From an uncultured Oscillospiraceae bacterium (GTDB lineage: Bacteria; Bacillota; Clostridia; Oscillospirales; Ruminococcaceae): DNA of 38,894 nt. The DNA is taken from positions 1 to 38,894 of the forward strand of contig CANNTZ010000016.1 of NCBI GenBank assembly GCA_947522735.1, written 5' to 3'. Position 1 is the stretch's first letter, and each line of letters opens with the position of its first letter. The notes beneath the pieces are model-generated. The model searched no databases and was not told where the DNA came from. It was given only the letters and a program-made list of their open reading frames with translations. The position numbers and the translations under genes were made by a program. Below are positions 1 through 7,784 of the stretch, one piece after another.

Positions 1-5
1 GCTCC

Positions 6-827
6 ATGCTCTGTATGGCAGTTCTTATCTTCGTCATGACCACGGCAGTCATGGGATGCTATCAGAAGGAGGTGGAGCCTTCCGACGTATCCGACAATCC
101 GTCCACGCCCTCTGCATCCAGCACGGTGGAGTCGCAGCCGACCACTATCCCGGCAGGCGAAGTCATCCCCACGATAGACAGGCAAGCAAAACTGGCGGAA
201 GCCAGAGCGAAGAATCCCGACACAGTGGCGTGGTTGTATATTCCCGGTGCAGAGGTGGACGATCCCGTGATGCAGGCGGAGGACAACGGCTATTACCTGA
301 AGCTGGACGAAAACGGCGAGTACGCAATGTGGGGCTGCTATTACGCCCATTGTGAAAACCAAATCGGCGGCAGGGACGAGCTGGACAAAAACACCACCGT
401 TTTCGGCCACTCTGCAAACAACAGTGACCCGGACGGGCCGAGGTTCACCAAGCTCTTCCGCTATATGGACGCGGACTTTGTGAAGGAGCACCCGTATATA
501 TATCTCTCCGTGGATGGCGAGGATATGATTTTTCAGATTACAGCTCTGTTCGTCACGGATATTGAGTTTGACTATATTGCGCCCAATCCCACGGGAAACG
601 ATCTTACCGGCTTCTTTGAGACGGTTGCGCGGAAAAACTGGCTGGATTTTGACGGCGTGACCTTCACCGAGGAGGATACCGTTCTGACCCTTTCCACCTG
701 TTGCATGAAGTACGATGAAGCCAACACCGGCAATCAGCGGCTGGTGGTCATGGCAAAGCTGCTGCCGGAAAGGGCAACCGCGCAGGAATTCGGCGTGTCA
801 CTTGTGGAAAAGCCTGAAATGCCCTGA
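6..827 (+). CDS. Class B sortase (possibly 5'-truncated by the window edge)
   Basis: Class B sortases are membrane-anchored cysteine transpeptidases that attach proteins to peptidoglycan. The 273-aa product starts with a hydrophobic segment (about residues 2-18) ending in a lipobox-like MGC, then a Ser/Thr/Pro-rich linker, then the sortase fold from about residue 60 (AWLYIPG; TVFGHS). The catalytic triad is visible: His135 in FGHS, Cys232 in TLSTC, and Arg245 in NQRLVV. The reading frame is open to the window edge, so the true start may lie upstream and the ATG at 6 may be internal. No sortase substrate (NPxTG-like) is encoded nearby, so its target is unknown. Sortases of this class also occur in integrative elements, but nothing here shows that. 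Family call is firm; the start is not. Confidence 0.9.
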   Translation: MLCMAVLIFVMTTAVMGCYQKEVEPSDVSDNPSTPSASSTVESQPTTIPAGEVIPTIDRQAKLAEARAKNPDTVAWLYIPGAEVDDPVMQAEDNGYYLKLDENGEYAMWGCYYAHCENQIGGRDELDKNTTVFGHSANNSDPDGPRFTKLFRYMDADFVKEHPYIYLSVDGEDMIFQITALFVTDIEFDYIAPNPTGNDLTGFFETVARKNWLDFDGVTFTEEDTVLTLSTCCMKYDEANTGNQRLVVMAKLLPERATAQEFGVSLVEKPEMP

Positions 828-1220
828 AACACAATATGACGAAACGCACATGTGTCAGCAGCGTTACCGGACTGATAAGCGGAAACAGGACGAAGATATC
901 TGCGGGAACTATAAGAGGCGTACCCATGACCGCCCGCCAGATCCGATACCGGCGCCAAGCAGCGGATAGGAACGGCAAAAATTTTTGTACCTCTATCACT
1001 TCTTTATCACATATGAGCAAGCGGCCTGAGCTTCACGCAAGGCAGCCGCGTGAGGCAAAAAATAATTTGTATGCCGAAAGGATATTTTTCTCATAATTAT
1101 TTGACAGCCGCGCAGCAAATGTGATATTATATATTTTAGAGAGATCGACCGTATTATTTAAAAGAACGGCATACCGGTGCGGTCATTTTTCGCAAGAAAA
1201 TTTTTTAGGAGGATGGAATA
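828..1220. other. Intergenic region: promoter and leader for the DUF4234 cluster
   Basis: This 393-base stretch has no convincing gene. It becomes AT-rich from about 1060 and carries a strong promoter at 1101-1130. Between that promoter and the gene at 1221 is an approximately 85-base leader with a weak inverted repeat (GACCG at 1147-1151, CGGTC at 1180-1184) followed by a short T run. I do not recognise a known riboswitch in it. Confidence 0.6.
1101..1130 (+). promoter_or_regulatory. Sigma-A-type promoter for the DUF4234/DUF2752 cluster
   Basis: A perfect -35 box TTGACA (1101-1106) and a -10 box TATTAT (1125-1130) are separated by 18 bases in an AT-rich stretch. It points at the gene starting at 1221. 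Confidence 0.8.
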
Positions 1221-1610
1221 ATGTTGGATACCAACAGAAGATTCTGGAAATGGTTTTTCCTGTCAATGATCACCCTCGGCATTTATGATCTCGTGTTCAT
1301 GTGCAAGTATGCCAGAGACCTCAACGTCGTCTGCAAGGCTGACGGAAAGAAGACGATGAACTACATAGGTATGCTTCTGCTCACCATAATCACCCTCGGT
1401 ATCTACGGTATCGTATGGTATTACGGCGTTGGCAAGAGGCTGGAGCAGGGCGCGATCATGCGCGGACTCCCGCCCATGACCAGCGGCGGCTCGATACTCT
1501 GCTGGCGGATTCTTGGCGCCTGCATCGTCGTCGGTCCGTTCGTGGCACAGGCAAAGATGATAAACGCCCTCAACGCACTGTGCGTGGACTACAACGCAAA
1601 GGGTTGCTGA
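1221..1610 (+). CDS. DUF4234 domain-containing membrane protein
   Basis: This 129-aa protein matches the DUF4234 pattern: short repeated hydrophobic hairpins with the signature ITLGIYDL/ITLGIYGIVW, each followed by a basic, polar loop (RLEQG, KYARDLN). Three membrane helices are likely, around residues 10-28, 47-66 and 88-106. Its function is unknown in the family. AGGAGG lies 9 bases before the ATG. It leads a tight run with the DUF2752 gene (11 bases on) and a second DUF4234 gene at 2059, with which it shares the GIY-containing repeats, so the two are probably paralogues from a local duplication. Confidence 0.85.
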   Translation: MLDTNRRFWKWFFLSMITLGIYDLVFMCKYARDLNVVCKADGKKTMNYIGMLLLTIITLGIYGIVWYYGVGKRLEQGAIMRGLPPMTSGGSILCWRILGACIVVGPFVAQAKMINALNALCVDYNAKGC

Positions 1611-1621
1611 GCGCGTGACAT

Positions 1622-2062
1622 ATGCAAAGCCCGCGGACCTTTAGGTCCTTTTGGCTGCCGAAGCTGATTATCGCTGCGGTTGTCGCCGCAGCGATAGCGT
1701 TGATGTCGATGACAGGCATCGGCTGCCCCATTCGCTTTCTGTTTGGAATCCCCTGTCCCGGATGCGGGACCACCAGAGCCTGCGCTGCCGCGCTGCACGG
1801 AGATTTTATCGAAGCGCTGCGCTGGCAGCCACTGTTCCCGATTGCCGTTCCCGGGTTCATTTATATCGCTCTGGGGGAATATCCCCTGTTCGGCAGCGTT
1901 CGGCGTGAGACAGTGTTCTGCATCCTCGCCGGCGTGCTTCTTCTTGCCGTATATATTGCGCGCATGTTTTTTGCGGAGAGGCTGGGGCTACATCCCATCG
2001 AGCCCGGCGAGGGCGTCGTTTTAAAGCTGTTTCACAGAATTTTTGAGAGGTGTTTGAAATGA
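1622..2062 (+). CDS. DUF2752 domain-containing membrane protein
   Basis: A 146-aa integral membrane protein with the DUF2752 hallmark: a Cys-containing loop around CPIRFLFGIPCPGCGTTRA (roughly residues 38-56), then a hydrophobic segment with WQPLFP, then another helix near residues 98-115. The family function is unknown. No clear Shine-Dalgarno precedes the ATG, so translation is probably coupled to the upstream gene, which stops 11 bases earlier. Its stop overlaps the next start as ATGA (2059-2062), so the three genes are almost certainly co-translated. Confidence 0.85.
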   Translation: MQSPRTFRSFWLPKLIIAAVVAAAIALMSMTGIGCPIRFLFGIPCPGCGTTRACAAALHGDFIEALRWQPLFPIAVPGFIYIALGEYPLFGSVRRETVFCILAGVLLLAVYIARMFFAERLGLHPIEPGEGVVLKLFHRIFERCLK

Positions 2063-2412
2063 TCGAAAAGAAAAACTGGGTGACTGTATTTCTGCTGAGC
2101 ATCATAACTTGTGGTATCTATGGCATCGTCTATTTCTGCCAATATGCCAAAAACGTGAATACCGTCTGCGAGGGCGACGGCAAGAACACCAAGGGCTACA
2201 TAGTTGCGCTTCTGCTCTCCGTAATCACCTGCGGCATCTATCAGTGGGTTTGGCTGTACGGTATCGGCTCCCGTCTCGAGCAGGCCGGCAAGCGCTATGG
2301 CGTCAACTGCCAGTCCGCCATCGTCTATCTTTTGATCTCTTTTGTTCCCGTTTACAACATTTACTACATCGTCAACAACATGAACGAATTTGCCGACAAG
2401 ATCAACGGCTGA
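2059..2412 (+). CDS. DUF4234 domain-containing membrane protein, second copy
   Basis: A 117-aa DUF4234 protein with the paired motifs ITCGIYGIVYF and ITCGIYQWVWLYG and three predicted helices. I chose ATG 2059 over an in-frame GTG at 2050 because GAGAGG (2045-2050) sits 8 bases before the ATG and overlaps the GTG. The start overlaps the DUF2752 stop (ATGA). Function unknown. A terminator follows at 2431-2464, closing the three-gene unit. Confidence 0.85.
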   Translation: MIEKKNWVTVFLLSIITCGIYGIVYFCQYAKNVNTVCEGDGKNTKGYIVALLLSVITCGIYQWVWLYGIGSRLEQAGKRYGVNCQSAIVYLLISFVPVYNIYYIVNNMNEFADKING

Positions 2413-2430
2413 GTTTCCGAATATTTTTCG

Positions 2431-2464
2431 CCCGCCGGTCAACGCTGCCCGGCGGGAATTTTTT
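2431..2464 (+). terminator. Rho-independent terminator after the DUF4234 cluster
   Basis: The arms CCCGCCGG (2431-2438) and CCGGCGGG (2449-2456) form a perfect 8-bp GC stem with a 10-base loop, followed by AATTTTTT. Confidence 0.85.
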
Positions 2465-2503
2465 GGCATTTTTGCGCGGCTGCACTTGAAAGGGATCCGA
2501 TAA

Positions 2504-2782
2504 ATGATATACTGGATAATAGCGGCATGGTGTGCGCTGCTCTCGGCGGTGGGCTTTGCGATGTGCGCGGTGGATAAATCCTGCGCCAAGCGCGGACGCC
2601 GCCGTATCCGCGAGCGCACCCTGTTCCTGACTGCGGCGCTCGGCGGCTCGCCCGGAGTTTGGGTGGGCATGTACGCTTTTCGCCACAAGACAAAGCACAG
2701 AAGCTTTGTCCTTGGCATACCGGCCATAATTGTTGGGCAGGCCGCAATAATTATACTTTCGGTATATTTTGGCATATTATAA
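2504..2782 (+). CDS. DUF1294 domain-containing membrane protein
   Basis: A 92-aa protein of the DUF1294 family. An N-terminal helix is followed by the family pattern of a Lys/Arg-rich segment (MCAVDKSCAKRGRRRIRER), LGGSPGVWVGMYAFRHKTKH, and a C-terminal helix (about residues 70-90). The function is unknown; members are short inner-membrane proteins. AAGGGA lies about 10 bases before the ATG. It follows a terminator, so it is either read by leakage or has its own weak promoter. Confidence 0.85.
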   Translation: MIYWIIAAWCALLSAVGFAMCAVDKSCAKRGRRRIRERTLFLTAALGGSPGVWVGMYAFRHKTKHRSFVLGIPAIIVGQAAIIILSVYFGIL

Positions 2783-2807
2783 ACAAAATTGAACAGGGGG
2801 AATTATC

Positions 2808-3032
2808 ATGGCGTTCGACGTGAAGGCGAAGATCGAGGAGATCTATAACAAGCTCAAAAGCGACGACAAGCTGCTCAAGAAATTCTGGGACGAGCCGGTC
2901 AAGACCATAGAGGGCCTTGTTGGCATCGATCTTCCCGACGACAAGATAGAGCCCGTTATCGACGGCCTCAAGGCAAAGCTCTCTGCGGACAAGCTCGGTG
3001 AGCTTGCGGGCGGACTTTTCGGTAAAAAATAA
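2808..3032 (+). CDS. Small conserved-looking soluble protein, 74 aa
   Basis: A 74-aa, Lys/Asp-rich, probably helical protein with no signal peptide or membrane segment. It has a strong ribosome binding site (CAGGGGGAA, 6 bases before the ATG), codon choice typical of a well-expressed gene (AAG, CTC, GAC, ATC), and a terminator right behind it. The sequence has a repeated K-x-x-KLKSDDKL / KAKLSADKL character and ends in LAGGLFGKK. It resembles small proteins seen in related Clostridia, but I know no assigned function. The GG near the C terminus recalls double-glycine leader peptides, although only five residues follow it. Confidence 0.75.
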   Translation: MAFDVKAKIEEIYNKLKSDDKLLKKFWDEPVKTIEGLVGIDLPDDKIEPVIDGLKAKLSADKLGELAGGLFGKK

Positions 3033-3040
3033 TTGCCAGG

Positions 3041-3083
3041 ACGCTCCTGCGGCGGTCAAGACATCGCCTCAGGAGCGTTTTTG
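3041..3083 (+). terminator. Rho-independent terminator after the 74-aa protein
   Basis: ACGCTCCTG (3041-3049) pairs with CAGGAGCGT (3070-3078), followed by a T run (3078-3082). Confidence 0.85.
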
Positions 3084-3088
3084 CCCGC

Positions 3089-3135
3089 AAAAACCCAAAG
3101 ACCGCAGTCGGAGATATCCGGCTACGGCCTTTGGG
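3089..3135 (-). terminator. Terminator for the minus-strand rlmB-pyrR operon
   Basis: An 18-base inverted repeat (3094-3111 with 3118-3135, with a few G-U pairs) is followed on the minus strand by five T (plus-strand A 3089-3093). It lies about 190 bases past the pyrR stop and faces the plus-strand terminator at 3041. Confidence 0.7.
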
Positions 3136-3322
3136 CTGTGTTTGAGGGTCTATACATGAAGAAAGAAGCTATCTTTATTATCGGCGCATATCCCGCTGCC
3201 GCGTGAAACGTTTCGCGGCGGCCATATCATATGCTTTGTAGACATAATAATGCGAAAACCTTAAAATAATCTTAAATTCAGCGGCTGCGTCCCGCACAGC
3301 ACAGATATTTTTACAAAAATAT

Positions 3323-3859
3323 TTATTTTTTACACAGCGCAACATTCGTGCAGCTGTCGTATGGCGGGATATTGACTGCAACGAGCTCGTTTAAAGAGGT
3401 GGGGATGTTTTTGCCGACAAAATCGGCGCGTATCGGAAGCTCGCGGTGGCCGCGGTCGATGAGCACGGCAAGCTGAATGACGCTCGGACGCCCGAGAGAG
3501 AATACGGCGTCGATGGCGGCGCGCACGGTGCGGCCGGTGAAGATGACGTCGTCCACAAGCACCAGCCGCGTGTCCGATATCTCAAAGTCGATATTGGCGG
3601 AGTTGACCTGCGGCATATCGGCAAGCTGCGAGAGATCGTCGCGGTAGAGCGTTACGTCCAGCATACCGACCGGCGGGCGCGTGCCGCAAAAGCGCTCTAT
3701 CCTTTCGGCAAGCAGCTTCGCAAGAGGGATGCCGCGCCGTTTGATTCCGACAAGGCACAGTCTGCCCGGCGCACGGCTCTCGATTATCTCGTGCGCAATG
3801 CGTGTGAGCGCGCGGTTCACAGCCGCCTCGTCCATTATCACGGTGAAGTTTTCAGCCAA
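3323..3859 (-). CDS. pyrR: PyrR: pyr mRNA-binding attenuator / uracil phosphoribosyltransferase
   Basis: PyrR senses UMP and binds pyr operon leader RNA to promote termination; it also has uracil phosphoribosyltransferase activity. The 178-aa length is standard. The PRPP-binding loop LVLVDDVIFTGRTV lies at residues 99-112, and the N-terminal half has the conserved GIKRRGIPLA and DVTLYRDDL segments. The start is a TTG, supported by GGAGGT 8 bases upstream; no in-frame ATG fits. It is the last gene of the minus-strand operon with rlmB, the pseudo-ATPase, trmL and the HD protein. No pyrimidine biosynthesis gene is adjacent, so its targets lie elsewhere. Confidence 0.95.
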   Translation of the reverse strand: MAENFTVIMDEAAVNRALTRIAHEIIESRAPGRLCLVGIKRRGIPLAKLLAERIERFCGTRPPVGMLDVTLYRDDLSQLADMPQVNSANIDFEISDTRLVLVDDVIFTGRTVRAAIDAVFSLGRPSVIQLAVLIDRGHRELPIRADFVGKNIPTSLNELVAVNIPPYDSCTNVALCKK

Positions 3860-3891
3860 TTCAACACACCTCCGCGTGTCTGCGTCTGCGG

Positions 3892-4464
3892 TTACTGCTG
3901 CTGCACGCCCTCGACGAGATAACTCGCTTCGACGTCGGCGATATGCAGCTTGACGGCGAGCGGATAGCGTTCGTAGGCGTGGTTTATCGCATATTCGCCG
4001 CCCTTCGCGGCGCAGTCAAAGCCGCCCATGTGCCAGCGTATCGCGACTGCCTCGGCGGGCTTGAGCTTGAGAAAGCGCTCGATCATGAACACGGACTTTT
4101 CGCCGTGACCATAGGGGAAGCTGTCCTCGATGGTGTAATAAGGCACCGCTTCCCAGCGGCCGGTCTCGTTGTTCTTGACGTTGCGGGTGGATATCTTGTA
4201 AAAGCCGGATTTGCAGATATCATGCAGCAGTCCGCAGATAGCGAAGCTTTCGCGGCTGTCGGTCTCGGGGTCAAAGTAGCGCAGCATAGCGTTGTAGACG
4301 TTGATGCTGTGCATGACCAGCCCCTGCTCGCAGGCGCAGTGGAACTTGGTGCTGGCGGGCGCGGTGAAAAAGTCGGTGCGTCCAAGCCATTCGAGCAACT
4401 GCACCGAGCCGCTGCGCTCGATGTTCTCACGGTATATGCGGCTGAATTCTTCCTTGTAATCCAT
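3892..4464 (-). CDS. HD-domain phosphohydrolase
   Basis: A 190-aa HD-superfamily protein. HD proteins are metal-dependent phosphohydrolases acting on nucleotides or RNA. Metal-ligand candidates are His52 (VMHS), His81-Asp82 (LLHDICK), His120 (YGHGEKS), His145 (RWHMGG) and Asp177 (HIADVEA). The substrate cannot be read from sequence; the layout resembles HD proteins often annotated as hydrolases in Clostridia. ATG 4464 is preferred over the in-frame ATG 4473, because AAGGA lies 8 bases before the former and abuts the latter. It sits 31 bases after trmL and 32 before pyrR, so it is co-transcribed with them. Confidence 0.85.
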   Translation of the reverse strand: MDYKEEFSRIYRENIERSGSVQLLEWLGRTDFFTAPASTKFHCACEQGLVMHSINVYNAMLRYFDPETDSRESFAICGLLHDICKSGFYKISTRNVKNNETGRWEAVPYYTIEDSFPYGHGEKSVFMIERFLKLKPAEAVAIRWHMGGFDCAAKGGEYAINHAYERYPLAVKLHIADVEASYLVEGVQQQ

Positions 4465-4495
4465 TGTGACCATCCTTTTCCGGAAGTGATATGCT

Positions 4496-5002
4496 TTACA
4501 GCAGATAGGTGCTCTTGGACTGGAGCGCCGGGAAATCCCACTGGCGCAGCGCCTCGTAGACGGCGATAGCGACGGAGTTCGACAGATTCAGGCTGCGCGC
4601 GTCGGATATCATCGGAATACGCAGGCAGCGGTCGAGCTCGCCACGCAGCAGCGTCTCGGGAAGCCCTGCGTCCTCGCGGCCAAAAAAGAGATAGCAGCCG
4701 TCGGTATAGCATACGTCGGTGTAGCGCTTGGGGGCCTTGGTGGTGAAGAAGTGATATTCGCCGGAGTTTTTCGCGAAAAAGTCCTCCAAGCCGTCGTACC
4801 ACGTTATATCCAGAAGATGCCAGTAATCAAGTCCGGCGCGCTTGAGCTTCGCGTCGTCCACAACAAAGCCCGCGGGGCCGACGATGTGCAGCCTGGCGCC
4901 TGTGACGGCGCAGGTGCGCGCGACGTTCCCCGTGTTCTGGGGTATCTGCGGCTCTACGAGCACGATGTTGAGCGCTTTTGTTGGCGTTGGGGCTTCGGAC
5001 AT
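4496..5002 (-). CDS. trmL: TrmL: tRNA (cytidine/uridine-34) 2'-O-methyltransferase
   Basis: A SPOUT methyltransferase that 2'-O-methylates the wobble base of certain tRNA-Leu species using SAM. The 168-aa length is normal for this minimal SPOUT enzyme. Visible family motifs are EPQIPQNTGNVARTC near the N terminus, FGREDAGLPE in the middle, and LNLSNSVAIAVYEA at the C terminus, which forms the SAM-binding knot. GAGGTC lies about 8 bases before the ATG. It is 19 bases after the pseudo-ATPase gene. RlmB, two genes upstream, is another SPOUT 2'-O-methyltransferase. Confidence 0.93.
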   Translation of the reverse strand: MSEAPTPTKALNIVLVEPQIPQNTGNVARTCAVTGARLHIVGPAGFVVDDAKLKRAGLDYWHLLDITWYDGLEDFFAKNSGEYHFFTTKAPKRYTDVCYTDGCYLFFGREDAGLPETLLRGELDRCLRIPMISDARSLNLSNSVAIAVYEALRQWDFPALQSKSTYLL

Positions 5003-5021
5003 TTGATATTGACCTCGGATA

Positions 5022-7748
5022 CTATTTTAGCCGGATTGTTCCGGCGACGGTTACGATGAGGAGCCAGCAGAGCTGATAGACCATCACGAAAAGCGCGCTC
5101 ATGCTGGATATGCCGCCGATAAATGCGAAGAACGCGACGAGTGCGCAGCCTATCACCATTCCGGCAAGCTGGAGCATGACCGCCGCGGAGACCCTGCTGC
5201 GGACGGAGAAGGCGGCGGAGATGACGCGTGCAAGCGAGGCGGCGGTGTTGCCGGCGGCGGCCTTTGCGGGCAGGCTTGGGCGCGGCGCGCAGACGGAATT
5301 AAACTCGCTCTGATATCTGGAGGAGACGATGTTTATGCGATCCTCCGGGAAGCTGAACAGCTCGGAGAGCATCCGGGCAGTGACGTTCGGATCCGTGGAG
5401 CTGACGGAGACTGAGACGCCGCGCCGCTTGAGGATGGCGAACGCCTCGCGGGATTCCGCGGAGGGCTTGTAGCTGAGCACGAACATCGCGGTCAGCTCGC
5501 CGGAATTGGAGAGATAGATCACGTTTTGCCCAGCCGAGGTATAGCGGCGCTCGTATTCGATGTCTGGCGTCTCAACGCCGTGGTGCTCAAGCAGCGTCCG
5601 GTTGCCTATCAGCACGCGCTTGGAGTTGACCCACGCGGAAAGCCCCATGCCGTCCTCGTAGACGAGGTTGTCGTAGCTTTTGAGCATGGCGGTGTTGCCG
5701 GAGATCACCTTTTCAAAGATGAAGCTCAGCGTATTCTTCACCTGGCAGATGACGCTCGCGGTGTCGAGCAGCGCCTCGTCAACACGGCCACGGGAAAAGG
5801 TCTTGATGGCGTGCAGCTCGATATCGCCGGGACGGAAGATGTCGGTAGCGTCGAACAGCACAACGTTGGTCTCGGCTATCTCCTCGGCTGCGGTGTAGCT
5901 CGCAAGCATCGCGCCGTCCTGGCGGAGAGACTTGCAGGCGGAGCTGAGCGGCAGCGCCGCGGCAAGCGTCGAGGTGAACGGTGCGCCGATAGCGGTGAGC
6001 GCCGCAAACGTGGTGAAGCTCAGAAAGATATCGCGGCGGACAATATAGAGTGCGACTGCGACGGCAAGCGACGCGATAATGGCGATGGGCGCCGCGGTGC
6101 GATAGAGATTGTCGGCGAAATCGTCATCGTAGGAGAGTCCGAGGAATCCGGAGAGTAGCTCAGTCCTGGCCGCGCCCGCTATCATTCCCGGCTCGTCGCG
6201 GCGCACGCCTGTCAGGCGCTTGCGAAGATCGGGATCCTCTGCCAGCGCGACGCCGTTCTTTTCTCCGGCGGCGCCGACTATCTCAAAGTTGCCGGAGATG
6301 CGTTCGAGGGTGCTAAGCTTGCCGATGGTGTTGAACACCAGCGCAAGCGCCGGGATCCAAAAGTATATGTTGGCGGGCACGATGGTTATCCTGTCGGCGA
6401 GGACGACCATAGAGACGGCGTGGATGAGCGTCGCCACGGTGCAGACCGAGACAAGGGTGTCGCTGTTGGCGCGGCGCTTGAGCAGCGCGAGCAGTCCGCC
6501 GCCGACCGGCACATGGCAAACGAGCACGATTGCGCAGAGCAGCAGGATGTTGACGATGAAGAACAGCGAGTTATCGCCTTCGCCGAAAGCAAGCGAAACC
6601 GGGAGCTTCACAAAACCAGCCGCGTTCAGAGCGGTCACCACCAGCGCCACACAAAGCGCCGCAGTTGTGACAAGGCGCAGCACCAGAGAATTTTTCTGCC
6701 GCCAAAAGTCACGGATCACGCTGTCATTCTGGTCGCGGGAGGTATATTCGTCGATATCGTCGGTATCGGCTGCGCCAGGGCCGTCGTCCTTGGCTGCTGG
6801 GCGGTATTTTTCGTATTCCTCGCGCGCCCGCGTCACGGAGGGTGTCTCGTGGACATAGCGTCGCGCCTCCGGCGCCTCCGCCTTCGGCACGTCCGGCTCG
6901 TCGTCACCGCTCCTGTCCAGCGAAAAGCTGCTTATTTTATACGAGCGCTGCCGCTTGAGCTCCTCATAATCAGTCGCGACGGAGCTGCCTCCGTTCCCCG
7001 CCTGTGCTTCTGCGGCGCGCGCGACGGAGCTCGGAAAAACCCTATGCTCCTCCGCCTGCCTGCCGGCGTCGGCTTCAGGCTCCTTAGAGGGGGCGGAAAA
7101 CCGTCCGGGCTGTGCGGTGGCGCGCAGCGGCTCGTAATCGTCGCCGTCGTCCTCCTCGGAAACAACGGTGAACGCGCCGCCACGCTGCGGCTTTTGCTCC
7201 GTCTTTTTGGCGCGGCGCGGCTTTGGCGTCTCGACCTCCTTAGGGCGGAAAAAGTCCTGAAGCGTGTCGTCTATCTGTATGCGGCGCTGGGCCATCGGCT
7301 CGTCGCGATAATCGTCGGTATAGGTCGGCATTGGCTGCGCGTCCTTCTGCGTGATGCGCGCAGTGCGCGGGACATAGGGCTCCGGAGGCTCCGGCTCGCT
7401 GTATTTCTGCTTTTGCTGCGCGGCGCGCGCCTCCTCGTTTTCCCGGATAAGGCGCTCCCTTGCGGCAAGCTTCTCCCGTTCGGCGTATTCACGGACAAAC
7501 CGGTCGTATTCAGCGTGCTCATTCTGCGGCTGCTCCGGCTTCTCCGGCTGCTCGCCGCGCCCGGATGACTGCTTCACCTTATCCAGCTCGGCGGTCGCGA
7601 TGCCGTGCTTGGGTATGTATTCGCCGTCCTCGCGCGCATCCGGGCGATGCACAGGCGCTTCCTCCTCCACGCCGGAGAGCCTCGCGCTCTTTTTGCGTTT
7701 TATCTCGTTGAGTATGTCGTCTACGTTGTACTTGTTATCCATATTCAA
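5022..7748 (-). CDS. Degenerate P1B-type (heavy-metal) ATPase-like membrane protein with long charged N-terminal tail
   Basis: A 908-aa protein. Residues 1 to about 345 are low-complexity and charged, opening with a conserved-looking NVDDILNEIKRKK. After this come six predicted helices, a cytoplasmic domain, and two C-terminal helices: the 8-helix plan of P1B ATPases. The segment after helix 6 (SSACKSLRQDGAMLAS...AETNVVLFDATDIF) aligns by eye with the region before the phosphorylation loop, but DKTGT is replaced by DATDI (Asp about 633), the membrane CPC by APF, TGD by SSTD, and TGES and GDGxND are not recognisable. The N-domain-like GMGLSAWVN and LIGNRTLL survive. I infer a catalytically dead or repurposed transporter. 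The start is TTG 7748 (GGAG 5 bases upstream) or ATG 7742. It lies between rlmB and trmL. Confidence 0.75.
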   Translation of the reverse strand: MNMDNKYNVDDILNEIKRKKSARLSGVEEEAPVHRPDAREDGEYIPKHGIATAELDKVKQSSGRGEQPEKPEQPQNEHAEYDRFVREYAEREKLAARERLIRENEEARAAQQKQKYSEPEPPEPYVPRTARITQKDAQPMPTYTDDYRDEPMAQRRIQIDDTLQDFFRPKEVETPKPRRAKKTEQKPQRGGAFTVVSEEDDGDDYEPLRATAQPGRFSAPSKEPEADAGRQAEEHRVFPSSVARAAEAQAGNGGSSVATDYEELKRQRSYKISSFSLDRSGDDEPDVPKAEAPEARRYVHETPSVTRAREEYEKYRPAAKDDGPGAADTDDIDEYTSRDQNDSVIRDFWRQKNSLVLRLVTTAALCVALVVTALNAAGFVKLPVSLAFGEGDNSLFFIVNILLLCAIVLVCHVPVGGGLLALLKRRANSDTLVSVCTVATLIHAVSMVVLADRITIVPANIYFWIPALALVFNTIGKLSTLERISGNFEIVGAAGEKNGVALAEDPDLRKRLTGVRRDEPGMIAGAARTELLSGFLGLSYDDDFADNLYRTAAPIAIIASLAVAVALYIVRRDIFLSFTTFAALTAIGAPFTSTLAAALPLSSACKSLRQDGAMLASYTAAEEIAETNVVLFDATDIFRPGDIELHAIKTFSRGRVDEALLDTASVICQVKNTLSFIFEKVISGNTAMLKSYDNLVYEDGMGLSAWVNSKRVLIGNRTLLEHHGVETPDIEYERRYTSAGQNVIYLSNSGELTAMFVLSYKPSAESREAFAILKRRGVSVSVSSTDPNVTARMLSELFSFPEDRINIVSSRYQSEFNSVCAPRPSLPAKAAAGNTAASLARVISAAFSVRSRVSAAVMLQLAGMVIGCALVAFFAFIGGISSMSALFVMVYQLCWLLIVTVAGTIRLK

Positions 7749-7784
7749 ATACGCTCCGTTTCTCGAAAATCCGGTGACGTTTGT

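Noticed and set aside
6..827. Left edge as part of an integrative conjugative element
   Set aside because: Class B sortases occur in such elements, but no integrase, relaxase, attachment site or other element gene is visible in the window.
1147..1184. Riboswitch in the leader of the DUF4234 cluster
   Set aside because: Only a 5-bp stem with a long loop; no known riboswitch core is recognisable.
6420..7568. A 382-codon plus-strand frame over the pseudo-ATPase tail
   Set aside because: Arg/Leu-rich shadow. I also considered that the minus-strand tail itself might be non-coding, but it is continuous with the membrane part and has an RBS.
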